A stretch of DNA of 64,000 bases, from positions 186,001-250,000 of the forward strand of contig NZ_JAYLLH010000002.1 of NCBI RefSeq assembly GCF_035818635.1, written 5' to 3'. A program made the position numbers and the translations under genes. A model generated the notes under the pieces. The model was not told the origin of the DNA, did not search any database, and worked only from the letters and a program-made list of their open reading frames with translations. This document shows, piece after piece, positions 42,325-51,397 of this stretch. Each line of letters starts with the position of its first letter. Positions within the stretch are counted from its first letter, which is position 1. The DNA comes from Mesobacterium_A hydrothermale. GTDB taxonomy: Bacteria; Pseudomonadota; Alphaproteobacteria; Rhodobacterales; Rhodobacteraceae.

Positions 42325-43347
42325 ATGAAGAAATTCGCAACCGTTTCCGCACTCGCATTCGCCGCGATGGGCTTTGCAGGCGTTGCAAACGCAGCCGACG
42401 GGATCAGCGCCTGCCTGATCACCAAGACCGACACCAACCCGTTCTTCGTCAAGATGAAGGAAGGCGCCACCGAAGCCGCCAATGCAGCGGGTGTCAACCT
42501 GTCGACCTATGCCGGCAAGATCGATGGCGACGTCGAAAGCCAGATCGCCGCGGTGGAAAGCTGCGTTGCCAGTGGCGCCAAGGGCATCCTGATCACCCCG
42601 TCCGACAGCCGCGCGCTGGCGCCGGTCGTGACGATGGCGCGCGAAAATGGCCTGCTGGTCATCGCGCTCGACACCCCGTTCGAGCCGACGGACGTGGCCG
42701 ACGCCACCTTTGCCACCGACAACTTCAAGGCCGGCGTGCTGATCGGTGAATGGGCCAAGGCCAAGATGGGCGCGGATGCCGCCAACGCGAAAATCGCGCT
42801 GCTGGACCTGAACGCCTCCGAAGTCTCTGTCGACTATCTGCGCGACAACGGCTTCCTTCAGGGCTTTGGCATCGACATCAAGGACCCGACCGACATCGGT
42901 GACGAAGACGATCCCCGCATTGTCGGTAACGACGTGACCAACGGCAACGAAGAGGGCGGCCGCACCGCCATGGAAAACCTGTTGCAGATCGATCCGGGCG
43001 TCAACCTGGTCTACACCATCAACGAACCCGCCGCTGCCGGTGCCTATGAGGCGCTGAAGGCCGCGGGTCGTGAAAAAGACGTGCTGATCGTGTCTGTCGA
43101 TGGCGGCTGCCCCGGCGTCCAGAACATTGCCGAAGGCGTCATCGGCGCCACCTCGATGCAGTTCCCGCTGCTGATGGCATCGAAGGGCATCGACGCGATC
43201 GTCGACTGGGCCAACAACGGCACGAAGCCGGCGAACACCCCCGGCCTCGATTTCTTCAACACCGGGGTCGAACTGATCACCGACCAGCCGGTCGACGGCA
43301 TCCCGTCGCTGTCCTCGGAAGAGGGCCTGAAGAAGTGCTGGGGCTGA
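42325..43347 (+). CDS. frcB: Sugar ABC transporter substrate-binding protein (FrcB-like)
   Basis: A 340-residue periplasmic binding protein. A signal peptide (MKKFATVSALAFAAMGF, cleavage after VANA) precedes the conserved start 'ADGISACLITKTDTNPFF'. The body matches FrcB of rhizobia closely as I recall it, with 'GILITPSDSRAL', 'GDEDDPRIVG' and 'INEPAAAGAYEALKA' and the C-terminal 'KKCWG'. FrcB binds fructose, mannose and ribose; given the xylB context, xylose or another pentose is also possible. GGAGG at 42316-42320 and the signal peptide decide the ATG at 42325. First gene of the frcBCA-like operon; a strong hairpin follows it. Confidence 0.85.
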   Translation: MKKFATVSALAFAAMGFAGVANAADGISACLITKTDTNPFFVKMKEGATEAANAAGVNLSTYAGKIDGDVESQIAAVESCVASGAKGILITPSDSRALAPVVTMARENGLLVIALDTPFEPTDVADATFATDNFKAGVLIGEWAKAKMGADAANAKIALLDLNASEVSVDYLRDNGFLQGFGIDIKDPTDIGDEDDPRIVGNDVTNGNEEGGRTAMENLLQIDPGVNLVYTINEPAAAGAYEALKAAGREKDVLIVSVDGGCPGVQNIAEGVIGATSMQFPLLMASKGIDAIVDWANNGTKPANTPGLDFFNTGVELITDQPVDGIPSLSSEEGLKKCWG

Positions 43348-43361
43348 TCGCCTGAGCGTTT

Positions 43362-43400
43362 CGGGAAGGGGTGTTGCACCCCTTCCCGATTTTCCTTTTT
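43362..43400 (+). terminator. Strong hairpin with T-rich tail between frcB and frcC
   Basis: A perfect 12-bp stem (CGGGAAGGGGTG, 43362-43373, pairing with 43377-43388) closes a TTG loop and is followed by ATTTTCCTTTTT. It should end or stabilise most frcB transcripts, so that binding protein is made in excess over permease and ATPase, a usual arrangement for such operons. Confidence 0.8.
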
Positions 43401-43460
43401 CGAATTCGCTTTTGACGCATACGCGTTCCATGGCCCATGCTGTGGACGGAGGGCCCCGCC

Positions 43461-44543
43461 ATGACTGATGCACCAGACAAACCAAGAGCGCCTCAGGATT
43501 TCGAGCGCGCCCTTGATCAAAGCGACACCCGCGTCGCCCAGTTCAAACACGACAAACGCACGCCGTTGGACAAGGTGCAGCACGTACTGCACAACAACCC
43601 GACGCTGGTGCCGGTGATTGTCCTTTTGATCAGCCTTGTCGCCTTTGGCTTGATCGCGGGCGGGCGGTTCTTTTCCGCGTTCAACCTGACCCTGATCATG
43701 CAGCAGGTGTCGATCATCGGCATCCTGGCCGCGGCGCAAAGCATGATCATCATCACAGCAGGTATCGACCTGTCGGTGGCCGCGATCATGGTGTTGATGT
43801 CGGTCATCATGGGCAACCTGGCCGTCAACATGGGTGTGCCGTCGGTTCTGGCGATCCTTGTCGGCTTTGCCGGGGGCCTGGGCGCGGGGCTGATGAACGG
43901 GCTTCTGATCACCAAGGTGAAACTGCCGCCCTTCATCACGACGCTCGGCACCTGGTCGATCTTTTTCGCGCTGAACCTTTGGCTTTCGGGGGCGCAGTCG
44001 ATCCGCAGCCAGGACATCGACGCCAACGCGCCATTCCTGAAATTCTTTGGCGAGGCGATCAAGATCGGCAACGCGCGCATTACCTTTGGCGTGATCCTGA
44101 TGATCCTTGTCTTTGTAGTGCTGTGGTACATGCTGAACAAGACCGCCTGGGGCCGCCACGTCTATGCCATCGGCGATGACATGGAAGCGGCGGAACTGGC
44201 CGGGATCCGCACCCAGCGCACCCTGATTTCCGTCTACATGCTGGCCGGGCTGGTCTGCGCCATCGCGGGCTGGGCCTCGATCGGGCGGGTCGGGTCGATT
44301 TCCCCGCAGTCGTTCTACGAAGGCAACCTGCAATCCATCACCGCCGTGGTGATCGGGGGGATCTCTTTGTTCGGCGGGCGCGGCTCGATCCTTGGGGCGC
44401 TGTTCGGCGCGCTGATCGTCGGCGTGTTTCAATCCGGGCTGCGCATGGCCGGGGTTGACGTGCTGTGGCAGGTCTTTGCCATCGGTTGGCTTATCATCAT
44501 CGCGGTCGCCATCGACCAATGGATCAGAAGGGTTTCGGCATAA
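43461..44543 (+). CDS. frcC: Sugar ABC transporter permease (FrcC-like)
   Basis: A 360-residue inner-membrane permease of the ribose/xylose type (BPD_transp_2). After a hydrophilic N-terminus of about 50 residues there are roughly ten hydrophobic segments. Family landmarks are 'IIITAGIDLSVAAIM', 'GLLITKVKLPPFITTLG' and 'AAELAGIRTQRTLI', the last being the loop that contacts the ATPase. The ATG at 43461 is preferred to the upstream ATG at 43437 because it follows GGAGGG and gives the family's usual N-terminus. The stop TAA overlaps the start of the ATPase gene. Confidence 0.85.
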   Translation: MTDAPDKPRAPQDFERALDQSDTRVAQFKHDKRTPLDKVQHVLHNNPTLVPVIVLLISLVAFGLIAGGRFFSAFNLTLIMQQVSIIGILAAAQSMIIITAGIDLSVAAIMVLMSVIMGNLAVNMGVPSVLAILVGFAGGLGAGLMNGLLITKVKLPPFITTLGTWSIFFALNLWLSGAQSIRSQDIDANAPFLKFFGEAIKIGNARITFGVILMILVFVVLWYMLNKTAWGRHVYAIGDDMEAAELAGIRTQRTLISVYMLAGLVCAIAGWASIGRVGSISPQSFYEGNLQSITAVVIGGISLFGGRGSILGALFGALIVGVFQSGLRMAGVDVLWQVFAIGWLIIIAVAIDQWIRRVSA

Positions 44544-45319
44544 TGTCTACTCCAGTCGTACAAGCCCGCGGGATCGTGAAGCGCTATGGCCACGTCACCG
44601 CGATCGACCACTCGGATTTCGAACTGCGCGCCGGGGAAATCCTTGCGGTGATCGGCGACAACGGGGCGGGCAAGTCGTCCATCGTCAAGGCGATCTGCGG
44701 CGCGGTGCAGCCCGACGACGGCGAAATCCTGATCGAAGGCAAGCCGGTAAGGTTCTCTTCTCCCATTGAGGCACGCGAGATGGGGATCGAGATCGTCTAT
44801 CAGAACCTCGCCCTTTCGCCGGCCTTGTCCATCGCGGACAACATGTTCACGGGACGCGAGATCCGCAAGAAAGGCATCCTGGGCGACGTGTTCCGCATGC
44901 TGGACAAGCCCGCGATGGAGGAATTCGCCCGGGCCAAGCTGAACGAACTGGGCCTGATGACGGTGCAGTCGATCAAGCAACCGGTCGAAACCCTGTCCGG
45001 CGGTCAGCGCCAGGGCGTCGCGGTGGCCCGCGCGGCGGCCTTTGCCACCAAGTTCATCATCATGGACGAACCGACTGCCGCCCTGGGCGTGAAGGAAAGC
45101 CGCCGGGTACTGGAACTGATCAAGGACGTGCGGGCGCGGGGCATTCCGATCATTCTGATCAGCCACAACATGCCCCATGTGTTCGAGGTGGCGGACCGTA
45201 TCCACATCCATCGCCTGGGCAAACGCCTGTGCACGATCGACCCGAAGGACTACACGATGTCTGACGCGGTGGCGTTCATGACCGGTGCCAAGGAACCTCC
45301 GGCACAGGACGCGGCCTGA
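44543..45319 (+). CDS. frcA: Sugar ABC transporter ATP-binding protein (FrcA-like)
   Basis: A 258-residue ABC ATPase with Walker A 'GDNGAGKSS' at 38-46, signature 'LSGGQRQGVAVARA' near 145-158, Walker B 'FIIMDEPTAALG' and H-loop 'ILISHNMPHV'. It has a single nucleotide-binding domain, whereas ribose and xylose transporter ATPases of the RbsA/XylG type have two; this favours the FrcA type. The ATG overlaps the permease stop (TAATG). A terminator hairpin lies 30 bases after the stop. Confidence 0.85.
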   Translation: MSTPVVQARGIVKRYGHVTAIDHSDFELRAGEILAVIGDNGAGKSSIVKAICGAVQPDDGEILIEGKPVRFSSPIEAREMGIEIVYQNLALSPALSIADNMFTGREIRKKGILGDVFRMLDKPAMEEFARAKLNELGLMTVQSIKQPVETLSGGQRQGVAVARAAAFATKFIIMDEPTAALGVKESRRVLELIKDVRARGIPIILISHNMPHVFEVADRIHIHRLGKRLCTIDPKDYTMSDAVAFMTGAKEPPAQDAA

Positions 45320-45348
45320 AGCGGACCTTGCTGCACCATTAACCGGAT

Positions 45349-45376
45349 CGGGCGGCAGCGGATGCCGCCCGTTTCC
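45349..45376 (+). terminator. Rho-independent terminator of the frcBCA-like operon
   Basis: A perfect 9-bp stem (CGGGCGGCA, 45349-45357, with 45363-45371), loop GCGGA, then TTTCC. It lies 30 bases after the ATPase stop and before a converging operon. Confidence 0.75.
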
Positions 45377-45488
45377 TTTGATCCGTGAAGGGCGCGCGCC
45401 GGTCTTGATGGTTCAGGTCAAGAACGGCTGTCAGTCCGTTTTCTCGAAACGGTTTTCCCTTCGCACCCGTTGCGCGCCAATGCCGCGA

Positions 45489-46574
45489 TTACGCCAGGCT
45501 TTCCACCCGCTCGGCATCGGCTGCGTTGCGGATCGCGGTGATGAAATCGTCGGGCGAGGCGGTCAGCAGCCCGATTTGCGCGGTCGAGAAGAAATCCATT
45601 ACCACGGTGTCGAGGATGTCGATTTCGGCGCCGCGCAGCTTGGCCTCTAGGTTGAAGACCGTCCGCGGCGGGGTGACGAAGAAGTCGCCGGTAATCAGCA
45701 CTTCGCGGATGCGGTTCTGCCGCGGGCCTTCCAGCCGCAGGTAAGCTGTGATCGTGCCGCCCTGACCGGTGTGGCTGCCGGTGCGGACCTCTGGGTCGCT
45801 GGTCTGGTCATCGATTTCATAGACGAAGGCGTCCTGCCCGATATCCTGATCGTAAAGCTGTCTTGCGGTGGTTTCCTCGGCCTCGGTGATCTCTCCCCAG
45901 GCAGGGGAAATGCCCAGCCGTTCGGCAAAGCCTTCCAGCATCGCCTGCTGAACTTCGGCCTGCGGCGGCGGGCTGCCGTCAAAGAGTTCCTTCAGCGTCA
46001 CCACCCGCTGCGCGCCGGACGTCTGGCCGCGTTTGGCCAGTTTCGCCGCCGGGATGTTCAGCAGAGAGGCCATCTTGGCCCCATCCATATCGACCAGCGT
46101 CGTGCCCTGGTAAAAGATCGTATCGCCGTCGAAAAAGCCGCCGGTGCCGCCGATCTTGCGGCCGTCGACTTCCAGGTCGTTGCGCGGGCGATAGCGGACG
46201 GCGGGCCCCAGTTTCGACAGGCCCGCGGCGGCGGCCTCGCAGATCTCTCGCGCGAGATCGCCAAGGTTGTCGATGCCCAGCGTCTTGCGGTGGAACACCA
46301 GTTCCCAGCCGAACTGGCCTTCATCAAGGTAAAGCGCCCCGCCGCCGGTGATCCGCCGACCAATCCCCACGCCCGCCGCGCGGCAGGCATCGAGGTTCAG
46401 TTCCTGCGAGATCGCCTGGTGCCGGCCCACAAGAACCGAGGGCGGAAAGCGCAGGAAACGCAGCGTATCGGGGATCTGCCCCGCCTTGTGGGTGTCGATC
46501 AGCGCCTGGTCAAACGCCATCTGTTCGCGGCAGGGGCGGGTCCCGGTGTCGATCACGCGGAAGGGCTTGGTCAT
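45489..46574 (-). CDS. Lipoate-protein ligase, sLpl(AB) type
   Basis: A 361-residue lipoyl/octanoyl transferase-fold protein. The lipoyl-AMP binding motif 'RRITGGGALYLDEGQFGW' and the lysine region 'RKIGGTGGFFDG' (the family's catalytic lysine) are present, and a C-terminal accessory domain (from about residue 250) resembles LplB. In the pathway described for sulfur-oxidising bacteria, sLpl(AB) attaches octanoate or lipoate to a carrier protein before LipS1 and LipS2 insert sulfur. It is the last gene of the lipS1-lipT-lipS2-slpl operon, 11 bases after the lipS2 homologue. Naming follows context; substrate specificity is inferred. Confidence 0.8.
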   Translation of the reverse strand: MTKPFRVIDTGTRPCREQMAFDQALIDTHKAGQIPDTLRFLRFPPSVLVGRHQAISQELNLDACRAAGVGIGRRITGGGALYLDEGQFGWELVFHRKTLGIDNLGDLAREICEAAAAGLSKLGPAVRYRPRNDLEVDGRKIGGTGGFFDGDTIFYQGTTLVDMDGAKMASLLNIPAAKLAKRGQTSGAQRVVTLKELFDGSPPPQAEVQQAMLEGFAERLGISPAWGEITEAEETTARQLYDQDIGQDAFVYEIDDQTSDPEVRTGSHTGQGGTITAYLRLEGPRQNRIREVLITGDFFVTPPRTVFNLEAKLRGAEIDILDTVVMDFFSTAQIGLLTASPDDFITAIRNAADAERVESLA

Positions 46575-46585
46575 CTGGGTCTCCG

Positions 46586-47875
46586 TCAGTCGTTCATGTC
46601 GAATTCTTCACCCGGCTCATAGGTTTCGCCGGGGCGGTCCATCGACAGCTGGCTGCGCACCCGGCGGATGTCGACGTCTTTCAGCGCGAAGGGATAGCTT
46701 GCGATGTTCGAGGGCGGGCTGTCGCCATAGGGCCGGTCGCAGGCCGAGATATCCTCGGCGAACTTGCCCGGACAGCCCGAGGTGCGGAAGGCGATGCCGG
46801 TGTCGATGATGACATCCAGTTCCGACCGCGGCAGGCCGAAATCGCTGATCCGGCCCTCTTCGTCAAAGCGCATGTGTTCGACCCGGACGCCGCAATAATC
46901 GACAAGGTAGCGCGCCAGCTGCACCCGGCGCCATTGGTCGCGCGGGGTGGCGGGCAGGTGGTCCATCAGGCTGCCCTTTTCGGGGAAGAAGCTGAACATG
47001 TGGCTGTGCCCGCCCATGTCCACCAGTTGCTGGATCAGCTGCATCACCTCGTATTCGGTTTCGCCCATGCCGACGATGATATGAGCGCCGAATTTCTGCG
47101 GCCCGAAAATGTCGCGCGCGTCTTCGAGGATTTCCCAGTATTTCTTCCAGCTGTGCGGCGATTGCACGCCCTTGCCGCGGGTCCGGTCGAAAATCGCGGG
47201 GGTCGCGGCATCCAACGCCACGGTGAAGATGTCAGAGCCCATGTCGCGCAGGCGCTGTACGTCCGCGCGGGTCATCGTCGTCGGGTTCGACAGGATCGAG
47301 ATCGGGATCCGGTCCGGGTCGATCCGGTCGGTCCAGGTTTTCAGCACCGTGACCGTGTCCTCGTCCGAATTGGGATGGGTGATCATCGAGATGCACATCC
47401 GGTGAAACGGTGTGTCGGGGTCGGCGGCGATCCGGTCGACGATTTCGGCCATGCTGACGGCGGGCCAGTCGACGCGGATGAAGTTGCGGTCGGCATAGTT
47501 GCGCTCTGCCTCGCGGTGGCGGGCCAGGCCGCAATAGGCGCAGTTGGCACGGCAGCCTTCGGGATAGGTCAGCAGCAGGTTCAGGCAGCGGGTGCAGGAA
47601 CAGCGGTGCATCTGGCCTTCGACCAGGCCCAGCGTGATCGCGGCGGCGGTCGACATCTGCACATAGTCGGGCGACCGCATGTTGGGTGTCATCACCCGGT
47701 AATCGGGACGATACAGCCCTTCGGGCGCAAGGTTGGCATCCTTGACCGGGCGGCCGTTCTTCATCGCGGCGGGCACCATGTGCGGCGCGCGCGGGGACAT
47801 CTCGGCAAAGCTGTTGTGGTCACCGTTGGTGCCCTTGGCGCCGGGCAGGGCGTTTTCTGGCTTCAGACAGGTCAT
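46586..47875 (-). CDS. lipS2: Radical SAM lipoyl synthase subunit, LipS2-like
   Basis: A 429-residue radical SAM enzyme. The cluster-binding 'CRANCAYCGLAR' (CxxxCxxC) lies near residues 111-121, with an additional Cys pair just upstream ('CSCTRC'). A TIM-barrel body ('ISILSNPTTMTRADV', 'FTVALDAATPAIFDR', 'AHIIVGMGETEYEVMQ') and a C-terminal Cys region ('TSGCPGKFAEDISACDRP') follow; the extra cysteines may hold an auxiliary cluster as a sulfur source. With its partner it inserts two sulfur atoms into octanoyl groups. It overlaps lipT by four bases. Which of the two radical SAM genes is LipS1 or LipS2 is assigned from remembered gene order. Confidence 0.8.
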   Translation of the reverse strand: MTCLKPENALPGAKGTNGDHNSFAEMSPRAPHMVPAAMKNGRPVKDANLAPEGLYRPDYRVMTPNMRSPDYVQMSTAAAITLGLVEGQMHRCSCTRCLNLLLTYPEGCRANCAYCGLARHREAERNYADRNFIRVDWPAVSMAEIVDRIAADPDTPFHRMCISMITHPNSDEDTVTVLKTWTDRIDPDRIPISILSNPTTMTRADVQRLRDMGSDIFTVALDAATPAIFDRTRGKGVQSPHSWKKYWEILEDARDIFGPQKFGAHIIVGMGETEYEVMQLIQQLVDMGGHSHMFSFFPEKGSLMDHLPATPRDQWRRVQLARYLVDYCGVRVEHMRFDEEGRISDFGLPRSELDVIIDTGIAFRTSGCPGKFAEDISACDRPYGDSPPSNIASYPFALKDVDIRRVRSQLSMDRPGETYEPGEEFDMND

Positions 47876-48987
47876 GACGCGGGCAATGCCTCCATTTCTC
47901 GGGCGGGGGACGCGTCGCGCGTCCAGTATTGCGGAAAGGCGATCCAGCCGCGGCGCAGGTCGTCCGGGCCGGGCTGGCTGCCGGTGCGATAGGTTGCCAG
48001 CAACGCGCGGCGGCGGGCCAGCGCGTGCGACAGCGAGGCCCCGAACGTGTCGTCGATCTCTTCGGCATAGTCGGCCAGCGCATCGGCATCGCCGCTGGCA
48101 TGGGCGGCGGCGGCAAGCCCCGCCATCCGGCCCGACAGCACCGCCGCCGGGATACCCGCGCCGGTCACCGGGTTGACCAGCCCCGCCGCGTCGCCCGCCA
48201 GGAACACGGCGGTGTCGCCCAACCGGCCGACGGGGCCGGTGATGCCGCCCACGGGGATCGCGCCGCCGGTATGGCGCAGCGGCGCCGCCCCGATGCGGCC
48301 TTCGGCCACCAGCTGCGCGTGCAGCCCGTCAAGCAAGGGTTTCAGCCGCGCCTTTTCCGCCGCGGCGACGCCCAGCCCAAGGTTGGCCTGATCGCCCTTC
48401 GGAAACAGCCAGGCATAGCCTCCGACGATGTCGGGATGCAGGTAGATGTCGGTGGCGGCATGGGGCGCGTTCAGCGCCACCGTGATCTGGCGGCTTTCGA
48501 CCAGGTCGGCATTCACCGCGCCAATCGCCGCCCCCACGCGCGACCGGGGGCCATCGGCGCCGATCACCGCGCGGGCGCGGATCCGGGCGCCGGATTGCAG
48601 CTGCGCGGTGCCATCGGGGGCCAGCGCCTGCAGCGGGCTGGCAAAGCGGCACTCCGCCCCGGCCGCCTGCGCGCGCGCGATCAAATGGCGGTCGAACCGG
48701 GCGCGATCGACCATCCGGCCGCGAAAATCAGCGGTGGTTTCGACCGCTTCGCCGGGCAGGAAGGACTGCATTTCGCCAATCGGCTGGATCAGGCTGTCGC
48801 CGAGGTCGGGCATGTCCATGCCGATCATCATTGGCACGAACTCGGCGCATTGCACCGGTTCTCCGGGCCGGGCGTTGCGCTCGATCGCCAGCACGCGCAG
48901 GCCCTGGTCCGCCGCCGCGCGCGCCGCTTCGGCCCCCGCGGGGCCAAGGCCCACGACCAGAACGTCGATATCGGTTCGCGCGGCCAA
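47872..48987 (-). CDS. lipT: LipT-like FAD-dependent oxidoreductase (geranylgeranyl reductase family)
   Basis: A flavoprotein of about 371 residues. The N-terminal Rossmann motif 'VLVVGLGPAGAEAARAAA' and the downstream 'FLAGDAAGLVNPVTGAGI' bind FAD; 'GADGPRSRVGAAIG' completes the fold. Geranylgeranyl reductase-like proteins named LipT accompany lipS1/lipS2 and are thought to supply electrons or handle the lipoyl intermediate. The start is uncertain: the frame stays open to 49080, inside the preceding gene, but the conserved part starts soon after a TTG at 48987, five bases after that gene's stop, and I use this TTG. Its end overlaps lipS2 (ATGA). Confidence 0.75.
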   Translation of the reverse strand: MAARTDIDVLVVGLGPAGAEAARAAADQGLRVLAIERNARPGEPVQCAEFVPMMIGMDMPDLGDSLIQPIGEMQSFLPGEAVETTADFRGRMVDRARFDRHLIARAQAAGAECRFASPLQALAPDGTAQLQSGARIRARAVIGADGPRSRVGAAIGAVNADLVESRQITVALNAPHAATDIYLHPDIVGGYAWLFPKGDQANLGLGVAAAEKARLKPLLDGLHAQLVAEGRIGAAPLRHTGGAIPVGGITGPVGRLGDTAVFLAGDAAGLVNPVTGAGIPAAVLSGRMAGLAAAAHASGDADALADYAEEIDDTFGASLSHALARRRALLATYRTGSQPGPDDLRRGWIAFPQYWTRDASPAREMEALPAS

Positions 48988-48991
48988 CGGG

Positions 48992-50029
48992 TCAGGCCGC
49001 GCAGGTGGATTTGGCGCGGGGACCAAGGTCGCCGATCTTGATCGAACAGCAGGCGTGTTCCTGCGTGTAAGGCCGGCCAATCGCCTGCGTCACCGCCAGC
49101 GCGCCTTCGGCCGGGAAGGCGATGCCATCCAGCCCCGCCATGATCGCATAGGCGTCGGTGACGCGCTTGTGCATGCCCGGCGGACGGGCGCAGCCCAGCA
49201 GCACCTGCCGGTCGCCCATGCGCTTGCGCGCCTCAAGGAAAATACGGCCCACGTCCGAGGTCGAGGGCGTCTTGAACGTGCCGGGCTTGGCGTAGAACGG
49301 CATGATCACCACCAGCACCAGCGCGTTGACCGGGTAGCGGGCGACCATGTCGAGCGCGGTTTCCTCGCCCAGGATCTCGCCGTAGTGCAGGCCGACGACG
49401 ATATGCGGCGAAACTTCCATCGTGGTGGCGGTCAGCGCGGCAAGCGTTTCCTCGAAATCCGCGACCGGGCGGTCCAGGTGGTAGACCTGCTTGATCGTTT
49501 CCTGCGCGCCGATCACGTCCATCATCGCGGTATCCACGCCCGCCGCTTCCATGCGCTTGGCGCCGGCGGCATCGGTCAGGGCGGTGTGAATGGCGATCTT
49601 GAGGTGGGGGAAGTCGCGCTTCAGCCCCTCGATCACCGGGTAGAACCGTTCATAGCGGATCTCGTTGCGGCGGTTCGATCCGCCCGACAGAAGAAAGCCC
49701 TGCAGGTTCTGCAAAAGGATCAGGTCGCGCACCTTGCGGTCCAGGTCCTCGGGCTTGATCGCGGGGATCATCGGTTCAAGGATCTTGGCCTGGCAATGGT
49801 CGCAATCCAGCGCGCAGCCCGCACCGGTGATCGAAAAGGCCGGGAACTGGTTCTTGCCGCAGCCCTGGATTTCCTCGTTGTTGTATTCCTTGAACGTGGG
49901 GGTCGAAAACCGGATCGACGGCAGCGGCCGCCGCGCTGCTTCGGCCTGCATGTCCGCGACCAGCGCCGCGTCGAATTCCGCATCTTCGAGATCTTCGATC
50001 CCGGTCAGCCGATCCAGCCACAAGCCCAT
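48992..50029 (-). CDS. lipS1: Radical SAM lipoyl synthase subunit, LipS1-like
   Basis: A 345-residue radical SAM enzyme with 'CALDCDHCQAK' (CxxxCxxC) near residues 73-80, preceded by 'FKEYNNEEIQGCGKNQFPAF'. The barrel continues with 'IHTALTDAAGAKRMEAAGVD', 'MDVIGAQETIKQVY' and 'SPHIVVGLHYGE'. A C-terminal Cys ('LLGCARPPGMH', 'HACCSIKIGDL') pattern may bind a second cluster. First gene of the operon; the ATG at 50029 is the first codon of the frame with no upstream competitor. Function as one of two lipoyl synthase subunits follows from family and gene order. Confidence 0.8.
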   Translation of the reverse strand: MGLWLDRLTGIEDLEDAEFDAALVADMQAEAARRPLPSIRFSTPTFKEYNNEEIQGCGKNQFPAFSITGAGCALDCDHCQAKILEPMIPAIKPEDLDRKVRDLILLQNLQGFLLSGGSNRRNEIRYERFYPVIEGLKRDFPHLKIAIHTALTDAAGAKRMEAAGVDTAMMDVIGAQETIKQVYHLDRPVADFEETLAALTATTMEVSPHIVVGLHYGEILGEETALDMVARYPVNALVLVVIMPFYAKPGTFKTPSTSDVGRIFLEARKRMGDRQVLLGCARPPGMHKRVTDAYAIMAGLDGIAFPAEGALAVTQAIGRPYTQEHACCSIKIGDLGPRAKSTCAA

Positions 50030-50134
50030 GCCTCGCCCTCCCCGCGATTCATATCTGCTTTTTCACATGTAATGCTATCTTTTGCGCCGGGGCAACAATC
50101 TATCGCGATCCGGCCTGTGTGCCGCAAGCTTTGT

Positions 50135-51235
50135 TCAGGCCAGAACCGTGCGGATCAGCGTATCGATCTCGGGGCGGACCGGCCCGTCGTTGCGCGGATC
50201 GGCCAGGGTTTCGTGCCACCACGGCAGCATGTCGTCCTCGTCATCGACAAGGTCCGAGGTCAGTGACTGTAGGTAAGCGACAGAGGCGGGCGGCAGCCTG
50301 TCGGGTATGGTCAGCCCGGCGATCCGGCCCCAAAGCCCGGTCCAGCACCGCGCCACCGTCCAGGGGTTGTACCCCCCGCCGCCCAGCACCACCGCCGACG
50401 GCACCAGCCCGACCAGCGCCATGACCGCATCCCACAGGCAGGTGTTGGACAGTTCCAGCGACGACAGCGGATCGCCCAGCAGCGGATCGGCACCGCAGGT
50501 GATGACCACGGCGTCCGGGGCGAACCGACGCGCCAGCGGCAGCACGGCCTCGGCCATGATCCGGTCCATCTCGGTATCGTTGAGATTGCGCGGCACCGGC
50601 AGGTTGCGCGCATTTCCGCCCGCCCGGTCCTCGACCAGCCCGGTAAAGGGCCAGCGGTTGGCCTCGTGCGTGGAGATCAGGAAAACCCGCTCGTCACCGG
50701 CAAAGGCGGCCTCGACCCCGTCGCCGTGATGGGCATCCAGATCGACGTACAGCACGCGTTGCTTGCCCTGCTGCAACAAGGTCAGCACGGCAAACACCGG
50801 GTCGTTGAAGAAACAGAACCCCGAGGCACGGTTGTGCAGCGCGTGATGTGTGCCGCCCGAAGGGTGATAGACCGTGCGCCTCTGCGCCGCCCGTTCCGCG
50901 GCCAGGATCGACCCGCCGACAGACGTGGCCGCGCGCTGGTAAAGGCCGGGGAAAATGGGGTTTTCCAGGGTGCCAAGCGCATAGGTCTCGCGCTCTTGCG
51001 GGTGGGCCTTGCCGCGCGCGTCGGCGGCGATCAGCGCGTCGAGATAGGCGGCATCGTGGAACTGCAGCAGCTGTTCGCGCGTCGCGGCCGGGCTGTCGAG
51101 ATAGCCCGGATGCGGCAGCCAGCCCAGCTGTTCGCACAAGGTCAGCACCGAGCCGATGCGCTGGATCGCCAGCGGGTGGTTCCCGCGATAACCGGTTTCG
51201 CGATAGATCGGGCTGGAGACGAATTCGGGCGTCAC
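50135..51235 (-). CDS. Histone deacetylase-like amidohydrolase (AcuC/class I HDAC superfamily)
   Basis: A 366-residue zinc hydrolase with the superfamily's active site: 'PSGGTHHALHNRASGFCFFND' landmarks (His pair), 'YVDLDAHHGDGV' with zinc ligands Asp and His, 'TCGADPLLGDPLSSLELS' with the third ligand, and 'LGGGGYN'. Bacterial members remove acetyl groups from proteins such as acetyl-CoA synthetase or from polyamines. It sits alone between the lipoate operon and a divergent citF gene with a 162-base gap, so no operon partner indicates the substrate. Confidence 0.85.
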   Translation of the reverse strand: MTPEFVSSPIYRETGYRGNHPLAIQRIGSVLTLCEQLGWLPHPGYLDSPAATREQLLQFHDAAYLDALIAADARGKAHPQERETYALGTLENPIFPGLYQRAATSVGGSILAAERAAQRRTVYHPSGGTHHALHNRASGFCFFNDPVFAVLTLLQQGKQRVLYVDLDAHHGDGVEAAFAGDERVFLISTHEANRWPFTGLVEDRAGGNARNLPVPRNLNDTEMDRIMAEAVLPLARRFAPDAVVITCGADPLLGDPLSSLELSNTCLWDAVMALVGLVPSAVVLGGGGYNPWTVARCWTGLWGRIAGLTIPDRLPPASVAYLQSLTSDLVDDEDDMLPWWHETLADPRNDGPVRPEIDTLIRTVLA

Positions 51236-51397
51236 GGGCTTTCCGGGTCTTGATCGTTTGGCCCGATCTTAGGCAGACCCGTGCGAAGGGCAAGGGCGCG
51301 ACTGCCGCAGGCCGGGGCAAGACGGCGATGGACAAACCGCGCGCCCGCGGCCATCAACCTGTCCTGACGGGGCAACCCGCCGGGAGAGAGGGGCACC

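Noticed and set aside
43044..44519. Minus-strand frame of 491 codons over frcB/frcC
   Set aside because: Antisense to recognisable transporter genes; composition (His/Asp/Arg-rich) is typical of antisense of membrane-protein codons.
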